A stretch of 64,000 bases of DNA from Gramella sp. AN32 (GCF_023718305.1 NZ_QEYO01000003.1:1-64000); one strand, 5' to 3'; positions 53,939 through 63,650 are shown, numbered from the stretch's first letter. Notes: generated by a model not told the origin, from the letters alone. Numbers and translations are program-made.

Positions 53939-54584
53939 AATCTTTTAAATAATAAGGTTCAAAATAGGCGACATCTTCGGTGTCGCTTTTTTGGTGTTTT
54001 TCTTCAGCAATTCTACCCATTTGCTTAGCGGAAGGGAATTTCTGAATATGAAAAATGGCATTTTTATGGGTACAGATATTTTCAAATTTGGAGACGCCAT
54101 TTCCTATAAAATGTACTTTATCTTCTGATAAGTACTTTTCAAAGGAATTTTCTTCCAGGATCTGAGCTTCCGTTTTCCTAATTTCTTCAATGTTATTATT
54201 GTAAACTGCGGAATAAACTTCCATACGACGGGCATCGATCATGGGAACTTTAAAACCTTCTTCATCTTTAAGCTGAAGTGCCAATAGCTCCAGGGTTGGC
54301 ACTGAAATTAAAGGAATATCAAGAGAAAAACATAATCCTTTCGCTGCAGAAACACCAATTCTCAATCCGGTATAGGAACCCGGGCCTTTACTTACCGCCA
54401 CCGCATCCAGATCTCCCGGTTTAAGATTAGCTTCCTTTAAAATTTCGTCGATAAAAACATGCAGTTTTTCCGCATGGGAATAGCCGGGACTATTATCTTC
54501 TTTGATGGCTATAATTTCACCATCTTTTGCAATTCCTACAGAACAGTTTGTAGTGGCTGTTTCTAAACAAATAATTATGGCCAA
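53925..54584 (-). CDS. tsaB: TsaB, tRNA threonylcarbamoyladenosine synthesis protein
   Basis: A 219-residue ASKHA-fold protein that partners TsaD in making the t6A modification of tRNAs reading ANN codons. The N-terminal IICLETATTNCSVGIAKDG and the block AVSKGPGSYTGLRIGVSAAKG are hallmark stretches; VPMIDARRMEVYSAVY is also typical. TsaB lacks catalytic residues of its own. It lies 11 bases after the adaptor gene of the efflux operon, so it is probably co-transcribed, although functionally unrelated. Confidence 0.94.
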   Translation of the reverse strand: MAIIICLETATTNCSVGIAKDGEIIAIKEDNSPGYSHAEKLHVFIDEILKEANLKPGDLDAVAVSKGPGSYTGLRIGVSAAKGLCFSLDIPLISVPTLELLALQLKDEEGFKVPMIDARRMEVYSAVYNNNIEEIRKTEAQILEENSFEKYLSEDKVHFIGNGVSKFENICTHKNAIFHIQKFPSAKQMGRIAEEKHQKSDTEDVAYFEPYYLKDFIAG

Positions 54585-54595
54585 GGGAAATTAAT

Positions 54596-55876
54596 TTAGT
54601 CTTCTTCAGCTTTATCGTCTTCCTTCTTAACTTCAATCTCGTCACCTGTCATTAATGTCTTGGTAACAGTGCTATATGGGCCGGTTATCACAACCTCACC
54701 TTTTTTAAGACCTTCGGTGATTTCGATATTGGAATCATCCTGGATTCCGGTTTTTATAACTCTCAGTTTAGCTTTGTTTCCGTCTTTTACAAAAACACAT
54801 TCATAAGTTTGATCTACTCCCACAACTGGTTTTGCCCCAAAAACTTTTTTGGTTGATGTAGTATCATTTTTAATGACAATAGCACTAATGGGCACTCCAA
54901 TTACATTGGAACGCTTATTTGTGACGATATCAACAGTCGCCGTCATTCCCGGTCTAAATGGAGAAAAACTTTCCGGTTTTCCTTCTAAAAGATCTTCATA
55001 AGAAGACTTCAGGATTTTCACTTTTACTTTAAAATTGGTAACCTGATCTGTTGTTAACTGATTATCGGCAGTATTGGAAATTTCCGTAACAATCCCGCTA
55101 AATTCCTTGCCTAAATAGGCATCAACCTCAACAATTGTTGAATCTCCCACGGAAACTTTTACAATATCATTTTCATTTACATCAACCTCAACCTCCATAT
55201 TATCAAGGTTGGCAACTCTAAGGATTTCAGTACCTGCCATTTGTTGGGTTCCCACAACTCTTTCGCCCAGTTCGGCATCCAGTTTGGAAATTGTCCCTGT
55301 CATAGGGGCGAAAATATTGGTCCTGCCCAGGTTATCCTTGGCCTCGGTAACCGTAGCGGCAGAACTCTGCATACTAAAATATGCCGATTCTTTATTGGCC
55401 TGTGCCATTTCGTATTGAGAGACAATTCCATCCCATTCTGCCTTGGAAATCACTCCTTTGTCAAAAAGTGTTTTGTTACGATTATAATCGGCTTCAGCTT
55501 GTTTTAAACCCGCTTCAGTTTGAGAATAATTCGCCCTCGAATTTTGATATCCTGCCTGGGCTCTTTGTACACTGGATTGGTACAAATCTGGGTTTACTTT
55601 TACCAGAAGATCGCCTTTCTCCACCATTTGTCCTTCAACAATAGGAAGTTCAATAATTTCTCCGGAGACTTCCGAAGATAATTTTACTTCTACTTCCGGC
55701 TGAATTTTACCGGTTGCGGAAACGGTTTCCGTAATATTGATAGGTTCGATCTTAGCAATCTCAACTTCACGAACATTCGTAGAGCTGCCAAACCAACCTG
55801 CTTTTTTCCCAGCGATCAATACGATGATTAGAACAACGATTGCACCGATAATTATAAAAAGAGTCTTTTTTTTCAT
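54596..55876 (-). CDS. Efflux periplasmic adaptor (HlyD/MacA-type), second in the operon
   Basis: A 426-residue membrane-fusion protein with one N-terminal helix (residues 4-22). It has the lipoyl-domain halves (TGKIQPEVEVKLSSEVSGEI and IFAPMTGTISKLDAELGERV) flanking a coiled-coil hairpin, then beta-barrel and membrane-proximal domains (IEITEGLKKGEVVITG). The tail is acidic. It would link the inner-membrane ABC transporter to TolC. The gene is three bases after the tolC gene; another adaptor gene precedes tolC. Confidence 0.92.
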   Translation of the reverse strand: MKKKTLFIIIGAIVVLIIVLIAGKKAGWFGSSTNVREVEIAKIEPINITETVSATGKIQPEVEVKLSSEVSGEIIELPIVEGQMVEKGDLLVKVNPDLYQSSVQRAQAGYQNSRANYSQTEAGLKQAEADYNRNKTLFDKGVISKAEWDGIVSQYEMAQANKESAYFSMQSSAATVTEAKDNLGRTNIFAPMTGTISKLDAELGERVVGTQQMAGTEILRVANLDNMEVEVDVNENDIVKVSVGDSTIVEVDAYLGKEFSGIVTEISNTADNQLTTDQVTNFKVKVKILKSSYEDLLEGKPESFSPFRPGMTATVDIVTNKRSNVIGVPISAIVIKNDTTSTKKVFGAKPVVGVDQTYECVFVKDGNKAKLRVIKTGIQDDSNIEITEGLKKGEVVITGPYSTVTKTLMTGDEIEVKKEDDKAEED

Positions 55877-55879
55877 TGT

Positions 55880-57316
55880 TTAAAATTTTAATTCCCCCAC
55901 CGGAATTCCAAAATATAACTCTACGACTTTAATTTTAAAAATATAATCATATTTGGCCCTTAAGGCTTCAACTTGGGTGTTCTCGTATCTGGCTTTTGCC
56001 TGGCTAAAGTCAAAAGCATTGGTCAATCCAACATCATATCTTTCCGTAGCGTATTCAAAAGCTTTTTCCTGGGCTTCAGCTGCAACAAGAGCCGCTTCAT
56101 AAGCTTTTTGAGCTCCATTTGCATCTGTATAGGCCTGATAAATATTAGATTCCAGATCTAATTCCGCCTGTTCTAACTGATATTCAGCCCTTCTTACGTT
56201 TATCTGACTTCTACGAACAGAATTTCTTGCGGCAAACCCATTTAAAACAGGAATGCTTAATTGGAAACCATAACTAAAACCATCATTATTCGATAGTTGA
56301 TCGAAAAATGGGAGCGGTTCCCCTATCGTTGCAATGTTATTTGGAGTTACCACCAATTGATTTGTTTCCTGAACAAAACCTATTGTCCTGGTTGGATCAT
56401 CTGGATCTACACCTCCGGATATAATTCTTCCCTGCCCAGATTCCCGGGTATTGTAGTTGAAAAATGCTCCTAAAGAAGGCAAATAAGCTCCTTTGCTTAT
56501 GGCCACATCCTGCTCTGCAAGCGAACGATTGGCTTCAGCGATTTTAATTTCAGATCTTTCTTCCCTTGCCCTGGAAATGATATCATCAATTTGGTTCCCT
56601 AATATTTCAGAACCAAGAATATCATAATCCCTTTCAGCTATATTAAAATTCTGGTAATCTTTAATTCCCAATAACTGTGCAAGACCAATAAGCGAAATAC
56701 GAATTTGATTTTCGGCTAAAATGATACGCTGTTCTTCATCTGCATTTGTAGCCCTAATTTCTAATAAATCCCCCTGAGGCAAAACACCTGCATCAACAAG
56801 CTCATTCGTTCTATCCAATTGCTGCTGGGTTACATCATTTTGTGAACGCAGCACTTCTAAATTCTGTTTATTGAACAACACCTGCAAATAAGAGTCGGCA
56901 ACAAAAAGCGCAATATCATCCCGCATTTTATCCAGGGAATATTCACTGGCTAGCCTGGACATTCTTGCCCGCTGTAATTGCTTGAAATTTCTTAAACCAT
57001 CGAATAAAGTGAGTCCTGCCGTAATATTATAAGAGGAGTTCCTAACGGTTTGATTTTGTAAAATTCCGGTCGTCACATTCTGGGTTAAACCCGTGTTCCA
57101 GGAATTGGAAGCCTGTGCGTTAATGTTTGGAATTAAGTTCCCAATGGCGTCACGTCTTTCAATATCTGAAAATTCTACGTCCAGTTCAGCCTGTTTAACC
57201 TGGATGTTGTTTTCAAGTGCGTAATTAACGCACTCTTCTAAAGTCCATTGTTTTTCCTGAGCATTTAAGATCGCGCAAAAAAGAGTTAAGAAGATGGTGA
57301 TGCTAAATTTCTTCAT
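55880..57316 (-). CDS. TolC-family outer-membrane efflux channel
   Basis: A 478-residue protein with signal peptide (residues 1-19, LNAQ) and two OEP repeats of long alpha-helical coiled coils (WTLEECVNYALENNIQVKQAELDV and the later QAELDLESNIYQAYTDANGAQKAYEAA). TolC proteins form a trimeric tunnel across the outer membrane and periplasm. It lies between two adaptor genes in the MacB-type exporter operon, so it should be the exit duct of that exporter. Confidence 0.93.
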   Translation of the reverse strand: MKKFSITIFLTLFCAILNAQEKQWTLEECVNYALENNIQVKQAELDVEFSDIERRDAIGNLIPNINAQASNSWNTGLTQNVTTGILQNQTVRNSSYNITAGLTLFDGLRNFKQLQRARMSRLASEYSLDKMRDDIALFVADSYLQVLFNKQNLEVLRSQNDVTQQQLDRTNELVDAGVLPQGDLLEIRATNADEEQRIILAENQIRISLIGLAQLLGIKDYQNFNIAERDYDILGSEILGNQIDDIISRAREERSEIKIAEANRSLAEQDVAISKGAYLPSLGAFFNYNTRESGQGRIISGGVDPDDPTRTIGFVQETNQLVVTPNNIATIGEPLPFFDQLSNNDGFSYGFQLSIPVLNGFAARNSVRRSQINVRRAEYQLEQAELDLESNIYQAYTDANGAQKAYEAALVAAEAQEKAFEYATERYDVGLTNAFDFSQAKARYENTQVEALRAKYDYIFKIKVVELYFGIPVGELKF

Positions 57317-57378
57317 AATGGTTATTCTGTATAATATGTCTTTAATTAATGAGTGTTGTTACAAAAAGATTGAAAAAT

Positions 57379-58497
57379 CTAATTTTGAGCCATGGGATTA
57401 GCCGGTTTCAACTGGTTCCAAACCTTGATCTTATCGCCTTTTTTCAAGCCATTCTTAACTTCTACATGAATGCCGTCGCTCACGCCCAGTTCAATATCTT
57501 TTCTTTCAAATTCCTGATCGCCGGTCATAATTTCCACAAACGGCTTCTGAGTTTCAGGATCAAATTGAACCAATGCTTCTTTGATAGCCAAAACTTCTTC
57601 AGCTTTCGCCAAAATAATAGATGCGTTCGCACTTAAACCGGCGCGGATAAATGTAGTATCAGCTTTATTGAGCGTTCCTTTAATTTCAAACTGAATAGCT
57701 CCATTTTCCTCTACCCCTTTTGGGGCGATATAATCTAAGACCGCATCAAAAGTTTTATTTTCAATAGCTCCAACGGTTACTTGCAGTGGCAAATTTTCCT
57801 TTATTTTCCCCACTTCACTTTCATCTACCTTGCCTTCAAAGATCATTTCATTTACATCAGCGAGGGTAGCGATAGTGGTACCATCATTAAAGTTGTTGCT
57901 TTCAATCACCTGGTTTCCGGTTTTCACAGGCACATCCAGCACCATTCCTTCCACGGTAGATCGAATTAAGGTATTTGAAGAACTGCCAATTCCGCTGGTC
58001 GTTCCGGTTCTAATGATCTCGTTATTCTGCTGTGCAGATCTGTAATTTTGTTCCGCTCTTTTAAAGGAAGCTTCGGCATTATCAAAATCATTTGCAGAGA
58101 TTACCCCTTTATCGAAAAGGGATTTTTGGCGATCATATATTTTCTGCTCATTTTCCATATTGATCCTCGCAGTGGCCACGGCATCTTTCGCACTTTGCAG
58201 CGATGATACGTTAGGGATCACGCGAATTTTAGCTATAAGGTCGTTTGCCTTGATTTTATCCCCGGCTTCAATATAGATCTCATCGATAATTCCTGAAATA
58301 TTCGGTTTGATGAGCACCTCTTCTTTAGGAACAATTTTACCAGTGGCCACCGTATTTTTTATGATGGTTTGAACGCTTGGTTCTTCAGTCTCATAAACAA
58401 TAGGATCCTCCTGATTTTTTTGATAGAGATAATAAAGTGCCCCCACGAATGAAACCGCTATAAGCACTAAGATGACGATGGTTACAATTCTTTTCAT
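57379..58497 (-). CDS. Efflux periplasmic adaptor (HlyD/MacA-type), first in the operon
   Basis: A 372-residue membrane-fusion protein with an N-terminal helix (residues 5-25), split lipoyl domain (VATGKIVPKEEVLIKPNISGIIDEIYI; TVEGMVLDVPVKTGNQV), a coiled-coil hairpin with FDKGVISANDFDNAEASFKRAE, and beta-barrel domain. It differs clearly from the second adaptor further down the operon. It is 62 bases before tolC, and 177 bases (with a palindromic repeat) separate it from the permease gene upstream. Confidence 0.92.
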   Translation of the reverse strand: MKRIVTIVILVLIAVSFVGALYYLYQKNQEDPIVYETEEPSVQTIIKNTVATGKIVPKEEVLIKPNISGIIDEIYIEAGDKIKANDLIAKIRVIPNVSSLQSAKDAVATARINMENEQKIYDRQKSLFDKGVISANDFDNAEASFKRAEQNYRSAQQNNEIIRTGTTSGIGSSSNTLIRSTVEGMVLDVPVKTGNQVIESNNFNDGTTIATLADVNEMIFEGKVDESEVGKIKENLPLQVTVGAIENKTFDAVLDYIAPKGVEENGAIQFEIKGTLNKADTTFIRAGLSANASIILAKAEEVLAIKEALVQFDPETQKPFVEIMTGDQEFERKDIELGVSDGIHVEVKNGLKKGDKIKVWNQLKPANPMAQN

Positions 58498-58575
58498 TTT
58501 CTTGATTGATATTAATTGATTTTATTTTAAATTCTTATTCGTAATATCCTGCAATATTATTTTTTTGATCCTAGT

Positions 58576-58629
58576 GTCTCCCTGAGCCTGCCGAAGGGCT
58601 TTTTGGTTGTGCTTCGACAAGCTCAGCAT
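58576..58629. repeat. Palindromic repeat inside the efflux operon
   Basis: CTGAGCCTGCCGAAG (58582-58596) faces CTTCGACAAGCTCAG (58612-58626), a hairpin with two G-T wobble positions. The reverse strand reads GCCCTTCGGCAGGCTCAGGG, close to the element at 62025-62050. Confidence 0.7.
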
Positions 58630-58674
58630 GATCATAATCAACTTATAAACGATTACCGGGACAAGTCCCTTATT

Positions 58675-59937
58675 TTATTCCGTCCTTAGAGCATCTACCG
58701 GTTTTACTTTAATGGCGTGCTGTGCAGGTATGAGTCCGGCCAAAAGCCCGGAAAGGATTAAAATTGTTAAAGCGACAATCACCACTCCCAGATTTACGGA
58801 AGGGTTTAAAAACATCATTTCTGAAGTGTCCATTTGATTGAGCTGAAAATTGACCAGCCAGATCACACAGGTAGATAAAATAATCCCGGCCATTCCTGAA
58901 ACAATGGTCAAAAAGATAGATTCCATCAAAATTTGGCCCCGAATAGACCAGGGCGTTGCCCCCAAAGCCCTACGGATCCCAATTTCATTGGTACGCTCTT
59001 TTACCACGATAAGCATGATATTACTAATCCCGATAATTCCAGAAAGCAATACCAAAACCCCAACAAAATAGGCCACCGCCTTAAGTGCCACAAAAAGTCC
59101 GTTCACTTTGCTGTATTCTTCATAAAGATCAAAATTCCCTATGGCGCGGTCATCTTCGGGATGTATGGTGTGGCGGGACTTGATAATCTCCATCACATTT
59201 CCTTTTAAATTGGTAATAGATGAACCATCCTTAGCGGTAATCGCCATCCAACCAACAGTATTTCCCCTATTAAAAGCCTGGGAAAAGGAGGTGAAGGGAA
59301 CATAAATCTGCTTCTGGTTTTCTTCAGCATTCCCATTATTGCCCTTTTTCTTATAGGTTCCAATAACCATAAAACTTACTCCGTTTACTTTGATGTAAGT
59401 GCCAATAGGATTTTCGCTATATTCATACAGCGCGGTTTTTACCCCTTCTCCAATTACAGCAACTTTTCTTTTCTGATCGATATCAGAATAATTTATAAAC
59501 CTTCCAGTGGTAATATCCATAGGTTCCTGCTGAATAATTTCAGGATAATCCCCATAAACATTAAAAGCACCCGTGTTTAAACCTCTAACTACGTTATTTG
59601 CCCCTCCAAAGCCCCCTAATTGATTTCTTGGGGACACAAATCGCAATTCAGGAATCTGGTCTTTTAATGCCTGAACATCATTAATTTCAAAATTATACCT
59701 TCTTCCTTTTGGTAAACCTTTATAAGGCCTGCTGGCAGTTTGCGTCCACATAAACATGCTATTGGTAGCCATACCCCCAAAACCCTGCATCACCCCATTT
59801 TCAAGCCCTTTCCCGGCAGCAAGAAGGATTACGAGGATAAAGATTCCCCAGAGCACGCCAAAAGCCGTCAAAATGGTCCTAAACCAATTTGCGGTTAAAG
59901 CTTCGATAATTTCATCCCAACGATCTCTGCTAAACAT
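58675..59937 (-). CDS. MacB-type ABC transporter permease (second)
   Basis: A 420-residue permease: N-terminal helix (FRTILTAFGVLWGIFILVILLAAGKG), a large periplasmic MacB_PCD domain (about residues 40-250), then a three-helix FtsX domain (VLLSGIIGISNIMLIVVKERTNEIGIRRALGA and the final helices) ending VDALRTE. It does not move substrate across the inner membrane itself but uses ATP hydrolysis to drive the periplasmic adaptor and TolC. It starts one base after the first permease gene ends, and the two should form a heterodimer. Confidence 0.94.
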   Translation of the reverse strand: MFSRDRWDEIIEALTANWFRTILTAFGVLWGIFILVILLAAGKGLENGVMQGFGGMATNSMFMWTQTASRPYKGLPKGRRYNFEINDVQALKDQIPELRFVSPRNQLGGFGGANNVVRGLNTGAFNVYGDYPEIIQQEPMDITTGRFINYSDIDQKRKVAVIGEGVKTALYEYSENPIGTYIKVNGVSFMVIGTYKKKGNNGNAEENQKQIYVPFTSFSQAFNRGNTVGWMAITAKDGSSITNLKGNVMEIIKSRHTIHPEDDRAIGNFDLYEEYSKVNGLFVALKAVAYFVGVLVLLSGIIGISNIMLIVVKERTNEIGIRRALGATPWSIRGQILMESIFLTIVSGMAGIILSTCVIWLVNFQLNQMDTSEMMFLNPSVNLGVVIVALTILILSGLLAGLIPAQHAIKVKPVDALRTE

Positions 59938-59938
59938 A

Positions 59939-61183
59939 TTATTCGTCTCTTAATGCAACAATGGGTCTAATCCTGGCCGCCCTCCAGGCTGGAAAAAATC
60001 CGGCGACGGCTCCTGCCACCACCAAAATTAAAACTGTGGTTAAGGCTACGGAAAAATTTACCGTAGGATTACTTATATATTGAGTCTCTATCATGGGCCC
60101 TACAAATTCAAGAAGTGCCAGGCTGAAGATGAGGCCGAGAAAACCGGCAATCGCAGTTACAAAGATGGACTCGTGTAAAATCATCCCGATAATAGATAAA
60201 GGCTGAGCTCCTAAAGCTTTGCGAATTCCAATTTCCCGGGTGCGTTCTTTTACAATGATCAGCATAATATTGCTTACACCAACCACTCCTGCTATTATGG
60301 TACAAATTCCCACCCCCCAAAAGAATAACCGGATCATGGTTATAAGATCGAAAAAACGTTTCGCGTTTTCCAGGGAGTTATTGATCATGATAGCGCGATC
60401 ATCATCTGGAGCTACGGTATGTGCCTCCTTCAGCATACTTCCCATTTCCTGGGTAAACTGATTACTGGCTGCCACCGCTTTATTAAAGTTATCTTCGGGC
60501 TTTAGGGTAACATACAAAGTTCCTATATCATTGCTTCCGCCGTAAACGCGCTGTGCCGTGGTAATAGGCAATACAAGTCTGGCCTCTTCACGTTCCCCGC
60601 CTGGATCTGTATAAACACCCACAACTTTAAAGTTGATCCCCCCCATTTCAATGTTTTCCCCTATAGGATCCTTTTCTTTAAAAAGATCTAATTTCACCCT
60701 ATTTCCAATGACTACGGCTTTTTCCATATTATCAACATCGGTCTTATTGATGAATCTTCCGGTAGTAAGCGTCATGTTTTCTAAAAACTGATAATCGGGA
60801 AAAACGCCATTCATTCTATAAGTTCCGGTCTCCTTACCATAACTGGTGACCAGTTGCCATATTTGATAACTGGATGAAGACTGGTCTATCTTATCAGAAT
60901 ATTTTTTTAAGATATTTTCGTAATCCCTATTTTTTAACTGAATCCTGCGACCTGGATTCAAACCTTTATATTCTTTGGTAGTAACGTTTGAAAAGACAAA
61001 AATAAGATTGGAAGCATCCTGCTCGAATTCCTGGGAAATCCCATTTTTCATTCCTTCTCCAATTCCCAGTAGGATTACCAGAATAAAAATTCCTGATGCG
61101 ACAGACAGGCCTGTTAAAAACGTTCGCAATTTATTTTTGCGGATCGTCTCAAAAATTTCTTCCCATCTATCAAGATCAAACAT
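59939..61183 (-). CDS. MacB-type ABC transporter permease (first)
   Basis: A 414-residue protein with the same layout as its neighbour: first helix LRTFLTGLSVASGIFILVILLGIGEG, a MacB_PCD periplasmic domain, and the FtsX region with GVVGVSNIMLIIVKERTREIGIRKALGA, ending IVALRDE. The two permeases are clear paralogs and differ most in the periplasmic domain, as expected for a heterodimer. It overlaps the ATPase gene by eight bases. Confidence 0.94.
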   Translation of the reverse strand: MFDLDRWEEIFETIRKNKLRTFLTGLSVASGIFILVILLGIGEGMKNGISQEFEQDASNLIFVFSNVTTKEYKGLNPGRRIQLKNRDYENILKKYSDKIDQSSSSYQIWQLVTSYGKETGTYRMNGVFPDYQFLENMTLTTGRFINKTDVDNMEKAVVIGNRVKLDLFKEKDPIGENIEMGGINFKVVGVYTDPGGEREEARLVLPITTAQRVYGGSNDIGTLYVTLKPEDNFNKAVAASNQFTQEMGSMLKEAHTVAPDDDRAIMINNSLENAKRFFDLITMIRLFFWGVGICTIIAGVVGVSNIMLIIVKERTREIGIRKALGAQPLSIIGMILHESIFVTAIAGFLGLIFSLALLEFVGPMIETQYISNPTVNFSVALTTVLILVVAGAVAGFFPAWRAARIRPIVALRDE

Positions 61184-61877
61184 TTTCAGCAGCTCTAATT
61201 TGATTGACTAAAGAATCTTCGATGATCAACCCATCTTTCAGGTTTACGATACGTTTGGTCATTTGAGCAATATCATGCTCGTGGGTTACAACCAGGATAG
61301 TTCTTCCTTCATCATTAATTTGCTGGATCAAATCCATCACTTCATAAGACGTTTTAGTGTCTAAGGCTCCCGTAGGCTCATCGGCCAGTAATACTTTAGG
61401 ATCACTCGCCAAAGCCCGGGCAATGGCCACACGTTGTTTCTGCCCTCCGGAAAGTTCGTTAGGTAAATGTCCTGCCCAATCTGCCAGTCCAACCTTTTCA
61501 AGATAAGACATGGCACGATCCATACGTTCGTTACGGGGATGACCCTGATAGTATAAGGGCAAGGCAACATTATCCAAAGCGGTTTTGTAACTGATCAGGT
61601 TAAAAGACTGAAAAATGAACCCCAGAAATTTATTGCGGTACTGTGCGGCGATCTTTTCATTTAGATTTTTAATCTGAACCCCATCTAATATATAGGAACC
61701 TTCATCAGCTTCATCTAACATCCCCAAAATATTGAGCAAAGTAGATTTACCGGAACCTGAAGAACCCATTATAGAAACAAGTTCGCCTTCCTGTACGCTG
61801 AAATTGATGCCTTTTAAAACATGAAGCTTATTAGCCCCGGTTTTATAGGATTTGTGAAGATTTGATATCTCGATCAT
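61176..61877 (-). CDS. MacB/LolD-type ABC transporter ATP-binding protein
   Basis: A 233-residue ATPase with Walker [15 protein letters not shown] (about residues 38-51), the Q-loop FIFQSFNLI, signature [15 protein letters not shown], Walker [13 protein letters not shown] and the switch His in VVTHEHDIA. It powers the two permeases encoded downstream and is the first gene of the operon ATPase-permease-permease-adaptor-TolC-adaptor-tsaB. No promoter of full consensus was found in the 238 bases upstream. Confidence 0.95.
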   Translation of the reverse strand: MIEISNLHKSYKTGANKLHVLKGINFSVQEGELVSIMGSSGSGKSTLLNILGMLDEADEGSYILDGVQIKNLNEKIAAQYRNKFLGFIFQSFNLISYKTALDNVALPLYYQGHPRNERMDRAMSYLEKVGLADWAGHLPNELSGGQKQRVAIARALASDPKVLLADEPTGALDTKTSYEVMDLIQQINDEGRTILVVTHEHDIAQMTKRIVNLKDGLIIEDSLVNQIRAAENV

Positions 61878-62024
61878 GATTGATGAATTAGAAGTGATAA
61901 GCCTTCTAAGACATAAGACTCATGTAAATCGAAAAAGTTACATTTTCGACAGAGGAAAATAAAATTTTGTATATCCATAAAGCTTCCTAAATACATAAAG
62001 TTTAAGTCGGGACGCTTTCTTTTA

Positions 62025-62050
62025 GCCCTTCGACTGGGCTCGGGGAGACA
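62025..62050. repeat. Repeat unit related to 58576-58629
   Basis: GCCCTTCGACTGGGCTCGGG plus GAGACA matches, with four or five changes, the reverse strand of the element inside the efflux operon (GCCCTTCGGCAGGCTCAGGG plus GAGACA). It lies in the gap upstream of the ATPase gene. Confidence 0.65.
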
Positions 62051-62115
62051 AAAGCAACTTTTAGGCCTTCAGACAGATAGGCACTTAAAATTTTATAAAA
62101 TAGACGAGGTAATTT

Positions 62116-62349
62116 TTAAGAACCTTTCTTTTTATCGCGGAGGGTTTTGAAGATAAAGTACCCAACTCCCCCAATTAGCAGGTATGGAAAAATCATTAAA
62201 TAAATAATGCCATCATTAATTCCTTTAGCGGTGCTTTGATCTGTTTCACTTTCCAGGACGGCCCTACACATTGCGCATTGCGCTTCTGTAAACTGCGGGG
62301 TGAACAAAAGACCCAGAAAAAGGATCGCTATGTAAATTGATTTTTTCAT
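62116..62349 (-). CDS. Small membrane protein with CAMC motif, in the oxidase-assembly cluster
   Basis: A 77-residue protein with a signal-like N-terminus (residues 1-23, TEAQ), the cysteine motif QCAMCRAVLESE just after it, and one further helix (IIYLMIFPYLLIGGVGYFIF) with a basic end. I know of similar small flavobacterial proteins but no functional name. The CxxC near the membrane, outside the cytoplasm, could bind a metal or haem. It follows the DUF420 and SCO genes on the same strand (39 bases gap), which suggests a role near cytochrome oxidase; that is inference from position. Confidence 0.75.
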   Translation of the reverse strand: MKKSIYIAILFLGLLFTPQFTEAQCAMCRAVLESETDQSTAKGINDGIIYLMIFPYLLIGGVGYFIFKTLRDKKKGS

Positions 62350-62388
62350 TATTAAACTATAATTACAAATTTAAAAATTCCGCTTAAA

Positions 62389-62928
62389 TTAATAATAAGG
62401 CAGCATGAACATAAATACCATTACCCCGGTAACTGCAACATACAACCAAATAGGAAAGGTCCATCGGGCAATTTTTCGATGTTTTTCGTATTGGCCACTT
62501 AAACCGCGATACATGGTGAAAAGAACCAAAGGAACAATGATCGCTGAAAGTACGATATGACTAATCAATATAAAAAAGTAAATATATCTTATAATTCCCT
62601 GTCCCCCATATGGTACCGGCTCATTACTAATCTTCGATAACACATAACTTACCAGAAAAACTACAGATAAACCAAAAGCAGCTATCATTGTATTCCTGTG
62701 CCTTACGATATATCCTGCCTGCATAAAAAAATATCCAAAAATCAAGAGACAAGCCGTCAAAAAATTAAGAATTCCATGGAAAATTGGAAACGTTAGTGGA
62801 TCTGCCCCAAAAATATTATATCGTTCCGGCAACAACATTAGCACCAGTACAATTAATGGCACCGCGATGGACAAACCGATGATCACCGGAATCGCGATTT
62901 TATCAGATTCTTTTATAGATGCTTTCAC
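62389..62928 (-). CDS. DUF420 membrane protein
   Basis: A 179-residue protein with about five membrane helices, including FPIFHGILNFLTACLLIFGYFF, RHRNTMIAAFGLSVVFLVSYVL and HIVLSAIIVPLVLFTMYRGL. The conserved His residues (FHG, RHR, SHIVLS) are typical of DUF420, which has been linked to respiratory-oxidase assembly (CtaM-like proteins in some bacteria). It overlaps the SCO gene by four bases (stop/start), so the two are translationally coupled and probably function together. Confidence 0.9.
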   Translation of the reverse strand: MKASIKESDKIAIPVIIGLSIAVPLIVLVLMLLPERYNIFGADPLTFPIFHGILNFLTACLLIFGYFFMQAGYIVRHRNTMIAAFGLSVVFLVSYVLSKISNEPVPYGGQGIIRYIYFFILISHIVLSAIIVPLVLFTMYRGLSGQYEKHRKIARWTFPIWLYVAVTGVMVFMFMLPYY

Positions 62929-63650
62929 AATATCTTTTTAATGTCTTCAATCAGGATATCAATTTGCGGCTTTTGTCCACCTTCCGCAACAGATATATTT
63001 CTTTCTAAGGAACCGCGATAAAACAAGATCACATTTCCAAACTGATCTTTCCTTGATCTTAAAAATCCATTCTTATCTACCAGGGCAAACATTCCCTGAT
63101 GGGCAAAACCTCCGGGAACATTTTTATCTTCCCCCGCATAAATATTAAATCCCTGATTGGCCAAAGCATAAATTTTCTGTTTATCGCCGGTAAGAAAATT
63201 CCAGTTGGGATTATCTATCCCATAATTTTCAGCATATTCTGTAAGGACTTTAGGGGTATCATGTTCGGGGTCTATACTGATAGAAACAATCCCAAAATCT
63301 TCATTATTTTCAAATTCTTTTTCGATTTCCAATAAATTCTTATGCATAACCGGGCAAATGGTGGTGCAGGTGGTGAAAAAAAATTCGACCAGATAAACTT
63401 TTCCTTTATAATCCTGATTGGTGATCGTATCGCCATGCTGATTTACAAATTTGAAATCAGGGGCTTTTTTTGATTCACCGTTAATTTCCAAATAAGCCAG
63501 TTCTTCAGCATCATCATATTCTTTTTCACCCTGTATATTCAGCCTGTCTGCTTCAACAACTTCTTTATTTTTTATCCTCTCCAGAATTTTAGGAATGAAT
63601 ATGATCCCGAAAACAAGAATAACCAGTGAAATACCAATGTATTTTTTCAT
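62925..63650 (-). CDS. SCO1/SenC-family copper chaperone
   Basis: A 241-residue protein with one N-terminal helix (residues 4-20) and a thioredoxin-fold domain facing the periplasm. The copper-binding CxxxC is in FFTTCTTICPVMH (about residues 96-100), and the distal His is in GGFAHQGMFALVD. IVSISIDPEHDTPKVL is also diagnostic. SCO proteins deliver copper to the CuA site of cytochrome c oxidase or keep its cysteines reduced. The gene overlaps its neighbours at both ends (TAATG upstream, ATGA-type downstream). Confidence 0.93.
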   Translation of the reverse strand: MKKYIGISLVILVFGIIFIPKILERIKNKEVVEADRLNIQGEKEYDDAEELAYLEINGESKKAPDFKFVNQHGDTITNQDYKGKVYLVEFFFTTCTTICPVMHKNLLEIEKEFENNEDFGIVSISIDPEHDTPKVLTEYAENYGIDNPNWNFLTGDKQKIYALANQGFNIYAGEDKNVPGGFAHQGMFALVDKNGFLRSRKDQFGNVILFYRGSLERNISVAEGGQKPQIDILIEDIKKIL

